Positions 48,919 to 59,257 of a stretch of DNA of 64,000 bases are shown in pieces; within the stretch, counting starts at the first letter, position 1, and each line of letters opens with the position of its first letter. The notes under the pieces are model-generated. The model saw only the letters and a program-made list of their open reading frames with translations, did no database searches and was not told the origin of the DNA. This stretch comes from Symsagittifera roscoffensis (Eukaryota; Xenacoelomorpha; Acoela; Convolutidae). The DNA is taken from contig NC_087070.1 in the NCBI RefSeq assembly GCF_963678635.1, positions 36,771,109 to 36,835,108 of the forward strand, written 5' to 3'. Made by a program: the position numbers and the translations under genes.

Positions 48919-49150
48919 TTATTTTTTCGTCTCAGACTCTGCTCGGTCTTGCTCGATTTTGCTCTCAGCTCCTCCCCCGCTTGCTCCTCCGCCCTCTGGG
49001 CGTCCTTCGGTCCCCTGCTCCCCACCCGGGGCTGACTTGCCCTCTCCTTCCTCCTCCTCCTTGATGCCCCCTCTCCCTCCCCCTGCCTCGTCTCCGTCCT
49101 CCGTCTCCCAATCGGGCACCTCTTGGCTCATGTTGGTAGTGCCGCCATAC
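48919..49150 (-). CDS. Acidic, glycine-rich coding segment (possible terminal exon)
   Basis: After an acceptor-like TTTATCAG the minus strand encodes YGGTTNMSQEVPDWETEDGD and a Glu/Gly-rich tail, stopping at TAA 48919. Its G+C is far above the surroundings. The phase (one base, then codons) fits the GTGATA site at the end of the dynein-chain exon 51621-51411, and acidic tails occur in DNAI2 proteins, so it may be an alternative last exon. It may also start at its own ATG (about 49132). Low-complexity composition limits confidence. Confidence 0.4.
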
Positions 49151-49203
49151 CTGATAAATAACTGAACGTGGCTCCTTTCTCCCCTCCCCCCATGCCAATT
49201 TTC

Positions 49204-49421
49204 GGCTCTTTTCCAGTTCCTCCCTTTCGAAATACCGAGTTTTATGTATGTTTTACGTGTTATTACGGCTAAATACGCGATGTTACGCTGTAACGTATGA
49301 AGAACAAATCTTTTCAGAATTGTCGATTTGTTCACCACGCCAAATTTCATTGCATTATGACAACCTTAAATAGATTTTTCTAAATTGAATTTGAAAGGGG
49401 AGGGGAAACTGAAAAAGAGCC
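49204..49421 (+). mobile_element. GGCTCTTTTCCAG-type miniature transposon, 218 bp
   Basis: Left end GGCTCTTTTCCAGTTCC and right end GGGGAAACTGAAAAAGAGCC are inverse repeats. Flanks CAATTTTC and CAATTTTT agree at 7 of 8. The interior (TACCGAGTTTTATGTATG, ATTACGGCTAAATAC) matches 57905-58116 and 58234-58457. No coding capacity; moved by an enzyme encoded elsewhere. Confidence 0.85.
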
Positions 49422-49470
49422 CAATTTTTGTAACAATCGAACAATGTGAACAAAAATTGAAGGTGGGGGG

Positions 49471-49849
49471 CAGATCTAGGATTTTCTCGAGGGGGCGGAG
49501 CGGATTTTCAAACAAAAAACTGAAAGTTTTGTTGGCCTTTTTTAGGTCGAACAAATTCATTTTCATCCATTTTTGGCTGGCCAACCTCAAAATTTTTTAA
49601 AGGCTCCTTTGGTGCCAAAAAACTGAACTTGAGAGAGGAGCGTGCCCCGAAAAAACGCAAATTTTTGGTCGACGGTTTTTAAAAAGTGCTCAAAACGTGC
49701 TCAAATTTTTTTTAGCCGTTTCTTTTTTAAAAAATTTGCCGGCGGCGCAGAAAATTTTTGATTTATTAGGGCCCTTTAAATATTTTCGGAGAGAAACCGC
49801 AGAACCCCCGCCCCCCTTAGAAAAAATTCTACGCACGCCACTGCTGAGA
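49471..49849 (+). mobile_element. Fold-back derivative of the CAGGGGCGGATC transposon family
   Basis: The left half (CAGATCTAGGATTTTCTCGA, AGGTCGAACAAATTCATTTTC) is in forward orientation, while the following part (AACCTCAAAATTTTTTAAAGG, GAGAGGAGCG) and the right end (CCCCCCTTAGAAAAAATTCT) are inverse. The copy therefore consists of two half-elements in opposite orientations. Confidence 0.6.
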
Positions 49850-50210
49850 GTTAAAATGTTCTGTACTTAAAAAGCTGCAGGTACCTGATTGATAATCTTC
49901 GAAAATCCGAATTGCAATGCATCAAACAGGAATTCTTCACTAATCTGCGGAATCCGTGCTAATTTTTTTGCAGCAGTTTCTCACCAATTAATTCAAATGT
50001 ATTTAAAACAGTTTGGAAGGGGAAATTTTGAAGAATTGGCGAACCGGAAAGTGCATGGAAAGAGAGAAGGGCAAATCTGGGTCTATGAAAAAAGGGCTGG
50101 CGGATTTTGGGGACTTCCTTCAAATATAAGCAAGGAAACTCCTGGAGCAACTTGACAAGGGGTGGCTCTTTTTGAAAAAAGCAAGCAGATTTGGGGGCTC
50201 TGGGGGTGGC

Positions 50211-50226
50211 GGGGGGGGGGGGGGGG
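50211..50226 (+). repeat. Homopolymer G tract (G16)
   Basis: Sixteen G preceded by GGGGGTGGC and followed by TACGGGG; able to form a G-quadruplex and prone to length change. Confidence 0.85.
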
Positions 50227-50441
50227 TACGGGGCTTTGCGTTTTGGTGTGTTTAGGGTTGAGTAAAAATACAGCATTCCTGGTAGACTGTATCTCGGTCT
50301 GTTCTTCGATGGCCAGTGTGTTGTTGTTGTTTCTGTTCTTGTCTGGATTGAATCTTGGCTCCTCCACAATTGTGTGTGAGATCCTCCGAGGCGCCTTCAC
50401 TCGCGACGACACAGAAGTCACCGATGACCTACACATTATGT
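50227..50441 (-). CDS. Candidate coding exon, unassigned
   Basis: On the minus strand, after ATACATGCAG, a frame reads CRSSVTSVSSRVKAPRRISH and on to EEPRFNPDKN and LAIEEQTEIQ with base composition like coding sequence. It needs a phase-1 partner, so it does not join the dynein-chain exon at 51411 in frame. It could be a first exon (ATG at 50437) or an exon of another gene. No homology recognised. Confidence 0.25.
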
Positions 50442-51410
50442 CTGCATGTATTTCATAAGCTAAGTGCAATTGAAGAGTAATAAGCTAAGAATGTCCCGAC
50501 CATAAACTAAAAAAAAGTGTTGTTATTTTCTGCGTGGTGTCTTAAAAGGATCTGAACGAAAAACAGAAACTTAAGAACAATTATTTTATTTTCAAGCCAG
50601 AAACTTATAACCAAACATTGTATGAAATACGTTTTAGTTCGGCTTGGGAGAACATTAGAAAAAGACATCATAGCCTGTCGGGTGGTATCTCCATGAAAAA
50701 TTGAAACATAAATGGAAACATTCACAAAAGCAGTCATTCAAAAAACTCAACGACTATCTAACATTGTAACTTCTCATTTAGATTCTTTAATTATCATGAA
50801 TGTTTTATTTAGATGTTCAATTTTGGAGGGTTTCAACCAGTACTTCTTGGTTTTTGGATGCTTTTGTTTGCATTATTCTTCAGCCCGGGGTGTTTGGATT
50901 TTCTAAACTAAGAAACGAATAAACTCGTACATCCACATACAAATCAAATCATGAATAAAAACGATGACTTTTTATTGGATCATTAAAAAACTTTAACTTG
51001 CTCGTTAGCTCCTCGACAGAACTTCGATTTTTCAAATTATCATTTTTAAGTGAAAGCGAAGTGAGTTTTGTTTGCATTTAGGTGAATCGTATTAAGTTGA
51101 AGGATTTTTTGATAGCTCAAGGTTTTGGCAAAGGCCGTTTTCCTCTACGGAGCTGAGAATATCCGGTTTGAATCTTTTTTTTTTCGGAGCTACCCAACAA
51201 GCTCCCATTCAAAGTTAGTCAAATTTTCGACCAATCATAATGCAGCAAAATTAGAATTCTCACTAGAAAACTAAAGTGCTAATTTACGGTTTCTTCTTAC
51301 AGAGGTGGAGACTCTTTAGTAGGTACCATAGGGGGGATTGTTACGAAGATCCTTTGGACCAATCTATCTGGGAGGGGAGGGGGTGTTGTTAACTTGATTT
51401 GATCCTTCTA

Positions 51411-51621
51411 TCACCTCCTGCGTGCTTTGGCTTTCTCTTCATTCTTAATCGTATTGATGAGTAGTTCAATGTGGTTCATGTCTGTATGTGTGAGATCCAT
51501 GTCTCTCTGCAACTCCTCCAACGCCTTGTCATCCAACTGGAACAGACTCCTCCCGTGGTGTATCATCTCAGCGTACATTCTGTGTGTCTTCTCACTCGAT
51601 CGGTCTATGTCCTCATGGTAC
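51411..51621 (-). CDS. DNAI2: DNAI2-like exon c (C-terminal helix)
   Basis: Acceptor GAACTTAG; one base completes Arg, then YHEDIDRSSEKTHRMYAEMI and further coiled-coil-like sequence to EEKAKARRR and TGA at 51411. The phase joins exon b exactly over a 2505-bp intron. AGGAG-GTGATA at the end could be a weak donor leading to the acidic segment at 49150. Confidence 0.72.
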
Positions 51622-54600
51622 CTAAGTTCACATCATTTTTAACTATTATAATCAATTATTTAAAACTCAAGCCTGAAACTTATAACCAGACATTCTAGAT
51701 AACCAGAAGTTGTATGGTACATTTTAATTGGGCTTGGAAGTATACCAAAAAGGCATCAGTCTGTCGGGTGGCATCTCCAAATCTCTTCTACTTTTTAATT
51801 TTTTTAAATTTATTTTATATATTTTCTTAAAATTTCATCAACTTCACTTTTAACGAATCGAGTAAACCTAATTCCCTCCGCTCATAGTGGTAGAACAGGA
51901 GTGTTGACTTCTTTCTTAATTGGAATTTTGAGCCAATCAGAATCGTGGCATTTGTTGCACGCAGTGATAAATAATTTTCATTCAAATTAAATAACTAAGT
52001 TTCTCAACTTCTTCCATTTCAGGGAAGAATGGGCTCAGCTAAAACTGGGGGTATCTGTTTGATATTTTTTGAATTTGTTCCACTGATGTGAGATGAAATA
52101 GACAATTTCTTAATATCAAAAGTTTGGCCCCACCCAGTTGCTTCTTCAATTAAATATCTTCAACTTGGAATTTTCCCAAAGATTTAAAATATTTAAAACA
52201 AAAATTGAGGCGTGACGGTTTTTTCACGGAGGTTTCCCACAACCTGTTGCCTCGATTAAACCCAAGATATCAGGTTCAGCTGAGTAGTTTTCGAGAAGAG
52301 CCAACAAAAAACGACACGAAATCAAAATAGTGGCTTTTCTGAGGGCCATATTTTTTGTTAGGAAATTTGGAGATCACCGTTCATACAAGAGAGCTTTGCT
52401 TAACTCTTCCTTTGATTGATCCCAAAATCTGAGATTTGCTGTGGTACTTTTCAAGACATGTCAAAAAGTTTCAACAAACGGTCAAAAATTATGTTTCAAA
52501 AAACGGTCAAACAAACAAATATTTGATTTTTCCGAGGTCCAATTTTTCAGCAGGAGTTTATCTTAAAACTCATTTTCTCCTTTAAGCCCAAAACCTCAGA
52601 TTTGGGATGATAGTTTTCGAGAAAAGTCAAAAAGTTTGAACACCAAAAAAAAAAGATCAAATACTTCACTTTTCTGAGAAGCCTAGCAATTTTTGGAAAA
52701 AAATCGGAAAAACCGCTTTTCAGGGAAATTCACTTAATGAAATTTTTTATTGAATTTAAAATCTCAGATCTGCGAACATAGTTTTTGAGAAAAGTCAACA
52801 TTCCAAAAAACGGTCAAAAAATCAGAAATATGATTTTTCCCAGGACGATATATTTTGTGTAAAAAAGTTTGGGATTAGCCGATATTACCGGGGATTTTCT
52901 TACAACTCGTTCTCTACATTAATCCAAATTCTCAGACTTGACAGGATAATTTCTGAGAAAAGTTAAGAAAGTTCCAAAAACGATCAAAAAATCAAACTTA
53001 TGACTTTTCCGAGGACCCTAACATTTTGTGGAGAAAAAATTTAGGCAAAGTATTCAAAAGGGAAAAAATTATGCAAGGGAACTTCTCACAACTCGTCATT
53101 TGTTGAATTGAAATCAAAATATTAGATTTGAGATGGTAGTTTTTGAGAAAAGTTGAAAAATTTCAGAACTTTCAAAAAGTCAACATTGATTTTTTCTCGG
53201 ATCCTAACATTTCGCGAGAAATCTTTTTTTCAATTGAAACCAAATTCTCAGATTTCGGAGGGCAGTTTTTGACAAAAATTTGAAAAGATGATAAGTGACT
53301 TTTTCAAGGACGATAAGTGTTTGAACAGAAAAAACTGGGTCCCAGCAGCTAGAACAAAAGAACTTCCCCTAACCTGTTCTCTCCATTAAACACAACATCT
53401 CAGATTTGCTAAGCTAGTTTTTGAGAAAAATCAAAATGTTAGAAAAAACAATCGAAAAGACAAAAGTTTGAGTTTTCCAAGAGTCATAATTTTTCGTGCC
53501 AAAAGTTGCAGTTTTAGCCGCTAACTCATAGGAGTTTCCTAGAACTTGTTCTCTCCATTGAACCCAAAAAGTTAAATTTGGAAAGATTATTTCGAGAAAA
53601 GTCAAAAAATTTGAAAAAACGGTCAAAAAATCAAAACACTGACTTTTCCGAGGGTCATTATTTTTTGTGTAAAAATTGAAAGCAGTCGCTTATTCCGGGG
53701 AGCTTCGTATATCCCGTACTTTCAATTGTGATTAAAATCTCAGATTTTGGACAAGTACAGAGGAATTTCTACCCAAGACGTTCTACCCGTGCAATCCAAA
53801 ATATCAGACTTAGTTAGAAAGCTTTCAAGAAATTGAAAAAATTCAAAAACAGCTGTCAAAAATCCCCCCTACTATTTTTAAGGCTGTAGAAAGTGGGGTA
53901 AGGTAAAAAGAGACTAAGGGATTATGCAGGCACACAAGGGACTGGGCGGACTTTCCATTGCTACTACTTTTTTGAAATTCGGTTGTGCTCAGTTTGAGAT
54001 AAACTAAATTTTTTGAGAAAAACAAAAAAATTTTCCAAAGCGCCTCAAAAAATCATAATAGATAAAAAAACAAGATGCCATACATTTTATAAGACCTGTT
54101 TTTATCACACAAGAATTGTCTCATACCTTTTCGTGATTTCGTCGATTCTAGGGTTCCTTTGCTTTATATGAACAAACTCGCGTTTCGAAGGACTGCTGGC
54201 CTCGTCTCGTTTCGAATTGTCAGATCCGGACGCCTCCTCGGCCTGTCGCTTCTTTTCCAACTTTGCCTCTCGTTTCTTGGAATCGACCAGCTTTTCTCTT
54301 TTCAATTCCCTCTCAATCATGTTATGAAATGCCGCTCTTTCGACGCGTTTTTCGGAATGCATGCTGGCCGGTAGTAAAATTTCTCGAACCGTGCCGCTTG
54401 TATCGCCTATGAAGCATCTTTGACCATTGTCTACCATTTTCATACAGGACAACGTTTCATTGGAAACATCAAACTTCAAAACCGGATGTTTATGGTTCAG
54501 AGTCAAGTCATAGCAATTGAGGTTGCCGTTTTCGTCAATAGTGAAAAAGGAGTTCATTTTGGTAGGAGACCAGCAGCCTCCGGTCAAGTTTGATTCTCCC

Positions 54601-55667
54601 AGACTTAGTTCCATTAGACAACCCTCGCGTAAGTCTTCGTGCCAGATACGAGGCGTCCAATCGCCCACCCCAAGAAAGACTTTGCTGTTAGCCTACAAGG
54701 TATTTTCTACTTGAACACTTTTTCGCAAAAGCCATTAACTAATTAATGTTGAAACAGATAACTATATCAAGAAAATACCTGTTTTTCTTCACAAAAACAG
54801 TAAAAAAAGCTTAAAAAGGCTACAGTTTTCAAGTTACTAGCTGGGTGAATTTTCAATAATGGGAAATTTTCTGGAAACTTCAAAAGAATGATTTTCAGTG
54901 AAAAATTACGCTAAAAATTTTTTTCCTTTTCAGATAGACGACTTAAAGACCGCTAAATTAATAAAATATTAACATAATGACTACAGATATTTAACCTTAT
55001 TTGGTTTAGAGTAATGTCAACTAGAAAACACCCCTTGTTTCTCTCGACACTATACACAGGTCCCAGTCCCCCCTGAAGGCAAAATTGGTGAGCTTCTTGG
55101 GGGGTCCTCGCCTTCCGACTGAACTGCATGATCTTGCCACAGTAAGTTCCGACCATGTATTTTATCGGAATTGTACTGTCGTATTCCAGACATGAAACTA
55201 CAAGTGCTTTTTCTGGTTCGTTTTTCTTGTTCGGATCACAGTAGAAAAAGTCGGTCGGGTTCGCCATGTTTCGGATATCCCACCACATTACGCAACCATC
55301 TTCGCCAGCCGAGAAAAACTCCGAGTTGCTTTTACTGCCAATCCATATAGCCTGAGTTACGTAATCTTTGTGACTCACCGATAACTCTGACGTAATAACA
55401 GTCTCGCCGTTTCCTTTCCGAATGTCAAAACAGCCGACTGTTCCGTTTTTAAACCCAGCGCAGATTAATGACGTTTCTCGCATGTGAAAATCAACACTCA
55501 CAGCTGGTGAAATGCACCTGAGAGTTTGTTCAGGCGTGTTTGATGAAGTAATGTTCCAAATATGGCTCTCGGTTGTTTTGATTGGCTGTTGAAAATTGTA
55601 TGGACCGTATGCGACTGCAAATCTTTCCTGCATGGGTCCTTTTTGCACGGCAATGGACAGCGCGGGC
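51411..55667 (-). CDS. DNAI2: Axonemal dynein intermediate chain, DNAI2-like (3' exons)
   Basis: Exons 55667-55034, 54692-54127 and 51621-51411 encode the WD-repeat part and C-terminus. Matches to animal DNAI2 (outer-arm intermediate chain 2) run along the whole piece: FAVAYGPYNFQQ with SHIWNI, GCFDIRKG, GEDGCVMWWDIRNM, SCLEYDSTIPIKYMVGT, VGDWTPRIWHEDLREG. The product anchors outer dynein arms and links heavy and light chains in cilia. The C-terminus is long, charged and helical. N-terminal exons (about 190 residues in relatives) are missing: they lie beyond 55670, perhaps in the N gap. Between the first two exons no GT stands at the phase-0 position required by homology (see findings). Confidence 0.85.
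52040..53870 (+). repeat. Degenerate tandem repeat, about 165-bp unit, around ten copies
   Basis: A phrase of the form CCCAAAATCTCAGATTTGGGATG, AGTTTTCGAGAAAAGTCAAAAAG recurs near 52250, 52425, 52590, 52755, 52920, 53110, 53240, 53390, 53565 and 53735, each followed by GACTTTTCCGAGG-like words. Copies are strongly diverged. The array fills most of the intron between DNAI2-like exons b and c. Confidence 0.85.
54127..54692 (-). CDS. DNAI2: DNAI2-like exon b
   Basis: Acceptor CTTGTAG, phase 0, ANSKVFLGVGDWTPRIWHED. Continues through the last WD repeats (GGCWSPTKMNSFFTIDENG) to a basic/acidic helix (LKREKLVDSKKREAKLEKKR) and PRIDEITK, with donor GTATGA in phase 2. Confidence 0.88.
55034..55667 (-). 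CDS. DNAI2: DNAI2-like exon a (WD repeats)
   Basis: Acceptor TTTTCAAG; starts with one base of a split codon, then PALSIAVQKG. Encodes WD repeats through CGKIMQFSRKARTPQEAHQF and VYSVERNK. The end at 55034 is set by homology; the nearest GT is two bases further on. Confidence 0.82.
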
Positions 55668-56161
55668 CTTGAAAACAGGAGGAAATACACTAGCGGCGCA
55701 GCTTAAACTGGAGAAAATGTACTGATGCAAGTTTAAATGCGTAACTTCCAAAATTTCAACTAAGAACCCGGGTTGACCAAAACTTCTAATCATACAACTT
55801 TCATATATGAGAAACTTTTTGTCATACAATTTCATACAATTCCATACGTACAAAAATTGTATGAAATCTTTATGATAAGCATTTTTCCATATATGAAAAT
55901 TGTATGATAGGTGTTTTTCCATAAACCAAAAAACCGACTTTTTGTTTCTAAATTTAATTTCTGAAAAACTTTGGGTTGCGGTTGTAACCGAACACAATGA
56001 CAAAGACCTTGGTTTACTCAAAGCACCAAAGGTTGGAAGGTCTTGCATTTACAATGCTTAACTGTCTTAAAGTTGTCTTTCACAAATGATATAAAAAAAG
56101 TAACAAACTTTGAAAATTTGGAAAAAAATTTTTTCAAAGATGATTATTCCGCTTTTTCGAA

Positions 56162-56361
56162 NNNNNNNNNNNNNNNNNNNNNNNNNNNNNNNNNNNNNNN
56201 NNNNNNNNNNNNNNNNNNNNNNNNNNNNNNNNNNNNNNNNNNNNNNNNNNNNNNNNNNNNNNNNNNNNNNNNNNNNNNNNNNNNNNNNNNNNNNNNNNNN
56301 NNNNNNNNNNNNNNNNNNNNNNNNNNNNNNNNNNNNNNNNNNNNNNNNNNNNNNNNNNNNN
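56162..56361. other. Assembly gap (200 N)
   Basis: Exactly 200 N, probably of nominal size. It lies in repeats 5' of the DNAI2-like exons and may hide coding exons. Confidence 0.99.
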
Positions 56362-56629
56362 ATGATGGTGCAACGAGGGGTTTTACAGGTTAGGTATGAA
56401 GACCAAAGATGTTTGTCATAGTCTAATCAGTCCGCATGCTAATTTTCATAACATTCCGGGTTGACCTCCATAGACCAAAATGCTAGTCATTCAAGTCCAT
56501 AAACTAAGTCTATGAAAAAATACTAATCAAACCAATTTCATACATTTTGCTAAAATGGTGTCATCAAACTTTCAGAGAACTTTTTTCTTGTTTTGGCATG
56601 AAATTCGGTTATCGTACTAAATAAAAAGG

Positions 56630-56806
56630 GGCTTTTTTCCTTTTTCCCAAAAATTTTTTTTTTCACATTGTCCGATTGTTATGAAAATTGACATAAGGAC
56701 TGATTAGGCTATTACAAACATATTTGGTCATAACAAACCTTGTAAAGTCTTTCGTTACACCATAAAATTCATGTTTTTGTGAGGTGGGGGAAAAGGAAAA
56801 AGAGCC
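56630..56806 (-). mobile_element. GGCTCTTTTTCC-type miniature transposon, 177 bp
   Basis: Left GGCTTTTTTCCTTTTTCCC and right GGGGGAAAAGGAAAAAGAGCC are inverse repeats. Flanks TAAAAAGG and TAAAAAGA agree at 7 of 8. Interior shared with 9030-9246, 12425-12605 and 56362-56460. Confidence 0.82.
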
Positions 56807-57021
56807 TAAAAAGAAAAAATTGTATGTCAAAAAATGCAAATCATACAATATCCATATATGAAAATTGTATGACTAGAATTTTTTTGATGGCGACAACAAA
56901 AACTTTTCCAAAAAATTTTGAGAAATAAAAAATAAAAAAATCATGTTGCATCAGAATTTTGTGATTCGCATTGTTCTAAATATGAAAAATGTATGCCTAT
57001 CATTTTTGGTAAGTCCGGGAA

Positions 57022-57904
57022 TATGATAATGTTAACGGGGAAATTACTAGTGAAAATTCGCATGTGGGGCGAAAAGAAGAAAGAGTACAATTTTTTTTTG
57101 AACAGCTTTATCTTGTAATTTTACAAGAGGGTCGGGAACTGCAAAAGAACCTGTGGCTCTTCCCTAAATAACTCTTTATGACAACACCCGGAAAAACGCA
57201 AATAATTTGAAGAAGAAAATTTGTATTGTTTAAGACTATGGTCGAAACATTATGTGTTGTTTGCACAGTAACGGGCTATCCTTGTTTAAAATTGCTTTTC
57301 ATGATCTACGTTGTAATAAAACGTGCCAGATGGAAAAAGTGTACAAGTTCTTACAAATCTCCTTCATGAAAAATTTTTATACAATTTTCATTTGTTATCG
57401 GCTTTTTTCCACCACCAATCTTCACCCTTCCCCATACATTTGAATTTCAAGCTCGAAAAACTATTTTTACGTTCTGATAATGCAATGAAAATGTGCATTG
57501 TGAAAAAACCAACAATTGTGAACAGATTTGGACTTCAAACCAGACGTTTAGCCTTAATACCACTTAAAACAACTGGGAAAAAACTGGAAAATTTAAAACA
57601 TAAGTGAATAGAGGCAAAGAATCCATGATTTTTGAAATCAGATTTTGGCTTTTTTCCAACCCACATTTAGTCCCTATTTAGTCCCCATCCGAGTCCCCAC
57701 TTAGTCTTTTTTTTTCTCCCTGAAGAGTGTTGAATGAGCTCAATTTTCAGAAAAACGAGGTGAATGAACCCAATTTTTTTAAGCAAACTGCGCTCATTCA
57801 GTTTCCTTATTTTAGTTTGATTAGACCAAAACAAACAGTAACTCTAAGGATTGGTAGAATAGAAGTGGTAAATAGGTCTTGGGTACTCAAGGAGTTGGTT
57901 CAAG
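57022..57904. other. Non-coding stretch with transposon fragments
   Basis: Contains GTGGGGCGAAAAGAAGAAAG near 57065, an isolated end of the GGCTC group. No gene recognised. Confidence 0.5.
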
Positions 57905-58116
57905 GGCTCTTTTCCAGTTTCCCCTTTTCAAAATACCGAGTTTTATGTTTGTTTTACGTGTTATTACGGCTAAATGCGTGATCTTACGCTGTAAAGTATG
58001 AAGAACAAATTTGATCACAGTTGTCGATTTGTTCACCACACCAACTTTCATTGCATTATGACAACGTCAAATAAACTTTTCAAAATTGAACTTGAAAGGG
58101 GGACTGGAAAAGAGCC
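57905..58116 (+). mobile_element. GGCTCTTTTCCAG-type miniature transposon, 212 bp
   Basis: Left GGCTCTTTTCCAGTTTCCCC, right GGGGGACTGGAAAAGAGCC. Flanks GGTTCAAG and GGTTCGAG agree at 7 of 8. Close relative of 58234-58457 and 49204-49421. Confidence 0.88.
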
Positions 58117-58233
58117 GGTTCGAGTCCCTCGAGGAAGAATTGTTTTTCTATGAAAGGGGCTGAATGAGCCTAATTTTTGGTCCTTGATTTGACGCAGAAC
58201 GGAATGAATGAGCACACTTTTATAAAAATTGAG

Positions 58234-58457
58234 GGCTCTTTTCCAGTTTCCCCCCACCTTTCAAAATACCGAGTTTTATGTTTGTTTTACGTGCTATTAC
58301 GGCTAAATGCGTGGTGTTACGCTGTTAAGTATGAAGAACAAATCTGTTCCGAATTGTCGATTTGTTCACCACGCCAAATTTCATTGCATTATGACAACGC
58401 TAAATAAGCTTTTCAAAATTGAATTTGAAAGGTGGGGGGGGAAACTGGAAAAGAGCC
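58234..58457 (+). mobile_element. GGCTCTTTTCCAG-type miniature transposon, 224 bp, perfect duplication
   Basis: Left GGCTCTTTTCCAGTTTCCCC, right GGGGAAACTGGAAAAGAGCC, a perfect 20-bp inverted repeat. Both flanks are AAATTGAG, a perfect 8-bp target duplication. This size points to the hAT superfamily. Confidence 0.92.
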
Positions 58458-58625
58458 AAATTGAGCTTCTATTGGGCCCTATTGGGTCCAATTTTTCCGT
58501 GACTTTTAGGGGATCTATCGTATTAAAAATTGGGCTCATCCAGTCCTTTTTTATGCAACATGTTAAGCAAAAGTTTCGACCCGGGTGAAGATGCATGGGC
58601 AAAAACTTTTGCTCAAAAAATGTGA

Positions 58626-58745
58626 TCATTGCTGTGCTTTTCCCTGAGCTCCCTTCTCTGCACGTTTCTGCTCCTGTTCCTTCAGTGCCTGGCTCAACTT
58701 CTGAGTCACTTCTGGTCTTTTCGCCAAATAATCTATTTCCGACAT
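58626..58745 (-). CDS. Short coding candidate (39 aa) or terminal exon
   Basis: ATG at 58745 after AAAAAG, reading MSEIDYLAKRPEVTQKLSQA and continuing with a K/E/Q-rich helix to TGA at 58626. Composition is clearly more coding-like than its surroundings. ACACTCAG stands 12 bases upstream, so it may be the last exon of a gene further right. Not recognised. Confidence 0.35.
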   Translation of the reverse strand: MSEIDYLAKRPEVTQKLSQALKEQEQKRAEKGAQGKAQQ

Positions 58746-59257
58746 CTTTTTAGCTGAGTGTAACGTTGTGAATAATAGGCATGTGTTTTTAGCACGTGTT
58801 TCTTTTTAGCCGTTGAAACAAATATTTACGAGGGCTATTCTCATGATGGAGGGACCGAATGATGGAAAAATTTTTAACCGATCAAATCCATTAGACGCTC
58901 CTATTCGCTGAATGGTTTTTGCGCAAAACCAAAGTCAAAATTAGCAGACGCAGATTTAAGGGCAAGTTCTGCTGTATATTTCGTGCAAATTTCGAATAAA
59001 TTTTTGTTTTGTTTTTCAATTTTTAAAAATTGGTGTTTGCAGAAAAAAGTTTTTCTTTCATGCGTTTTAGATCAGACGCTATTTGAAAATCATTTTCTGC
59101 TTAATTTGCAATCAGTCAATTTTAGTTTTGGTGGCCCGAATTTATTGCCTAAATTGAAATTTCGTCGATTTCTTGTAGAATTTTGAGTACTCAATTCTGA
59201 TTGGCTGAAAATAACTGAAAATGCATCGTGAGGGATGCCACCGACGTATATTGGCCA
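58746..59257. other. Spacer, no gene seen
   Basis: AT-rich sequence between the short coding candidate and the next transposon; no feature recognised. Confidence 0.5.

Larger units (their letters stand above)
55769..57021 (+). mobile_element. Possible inverted-repeat element with CCCGGGTTGACC ends
   Basis: The left end CCCGGGTTGACCAAAACTTC with CATACAACTTTCATATATGA resembles the inverse of the right end (CCCGGACTTACCAAAAATGA, CATACATTTTTCATATTTAG), roughly 70 percent over 46 bases. Inside are GTATGA-rich inverted words, the N gap and the transposon at 56630-56806. A head with the same CCGGGTTGACCTCCATAGACC occurs at 56457 and 59723. Confidence 0.45.

Noticed and set aside
48902-49165. Plus-strand Pro/Ser-rich frame
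   Set aside because: It is the complement of a Glu/Gly-rich minus-strand frame that has a better start, acceptor and phase.
58107-58130. GGTTCGAGTCC resembles a tRNA B-box
   Set aside because: It is the target duplication beside a miniature transposon; upstream sequence is the transposon and no cloverleaf can be drawn.
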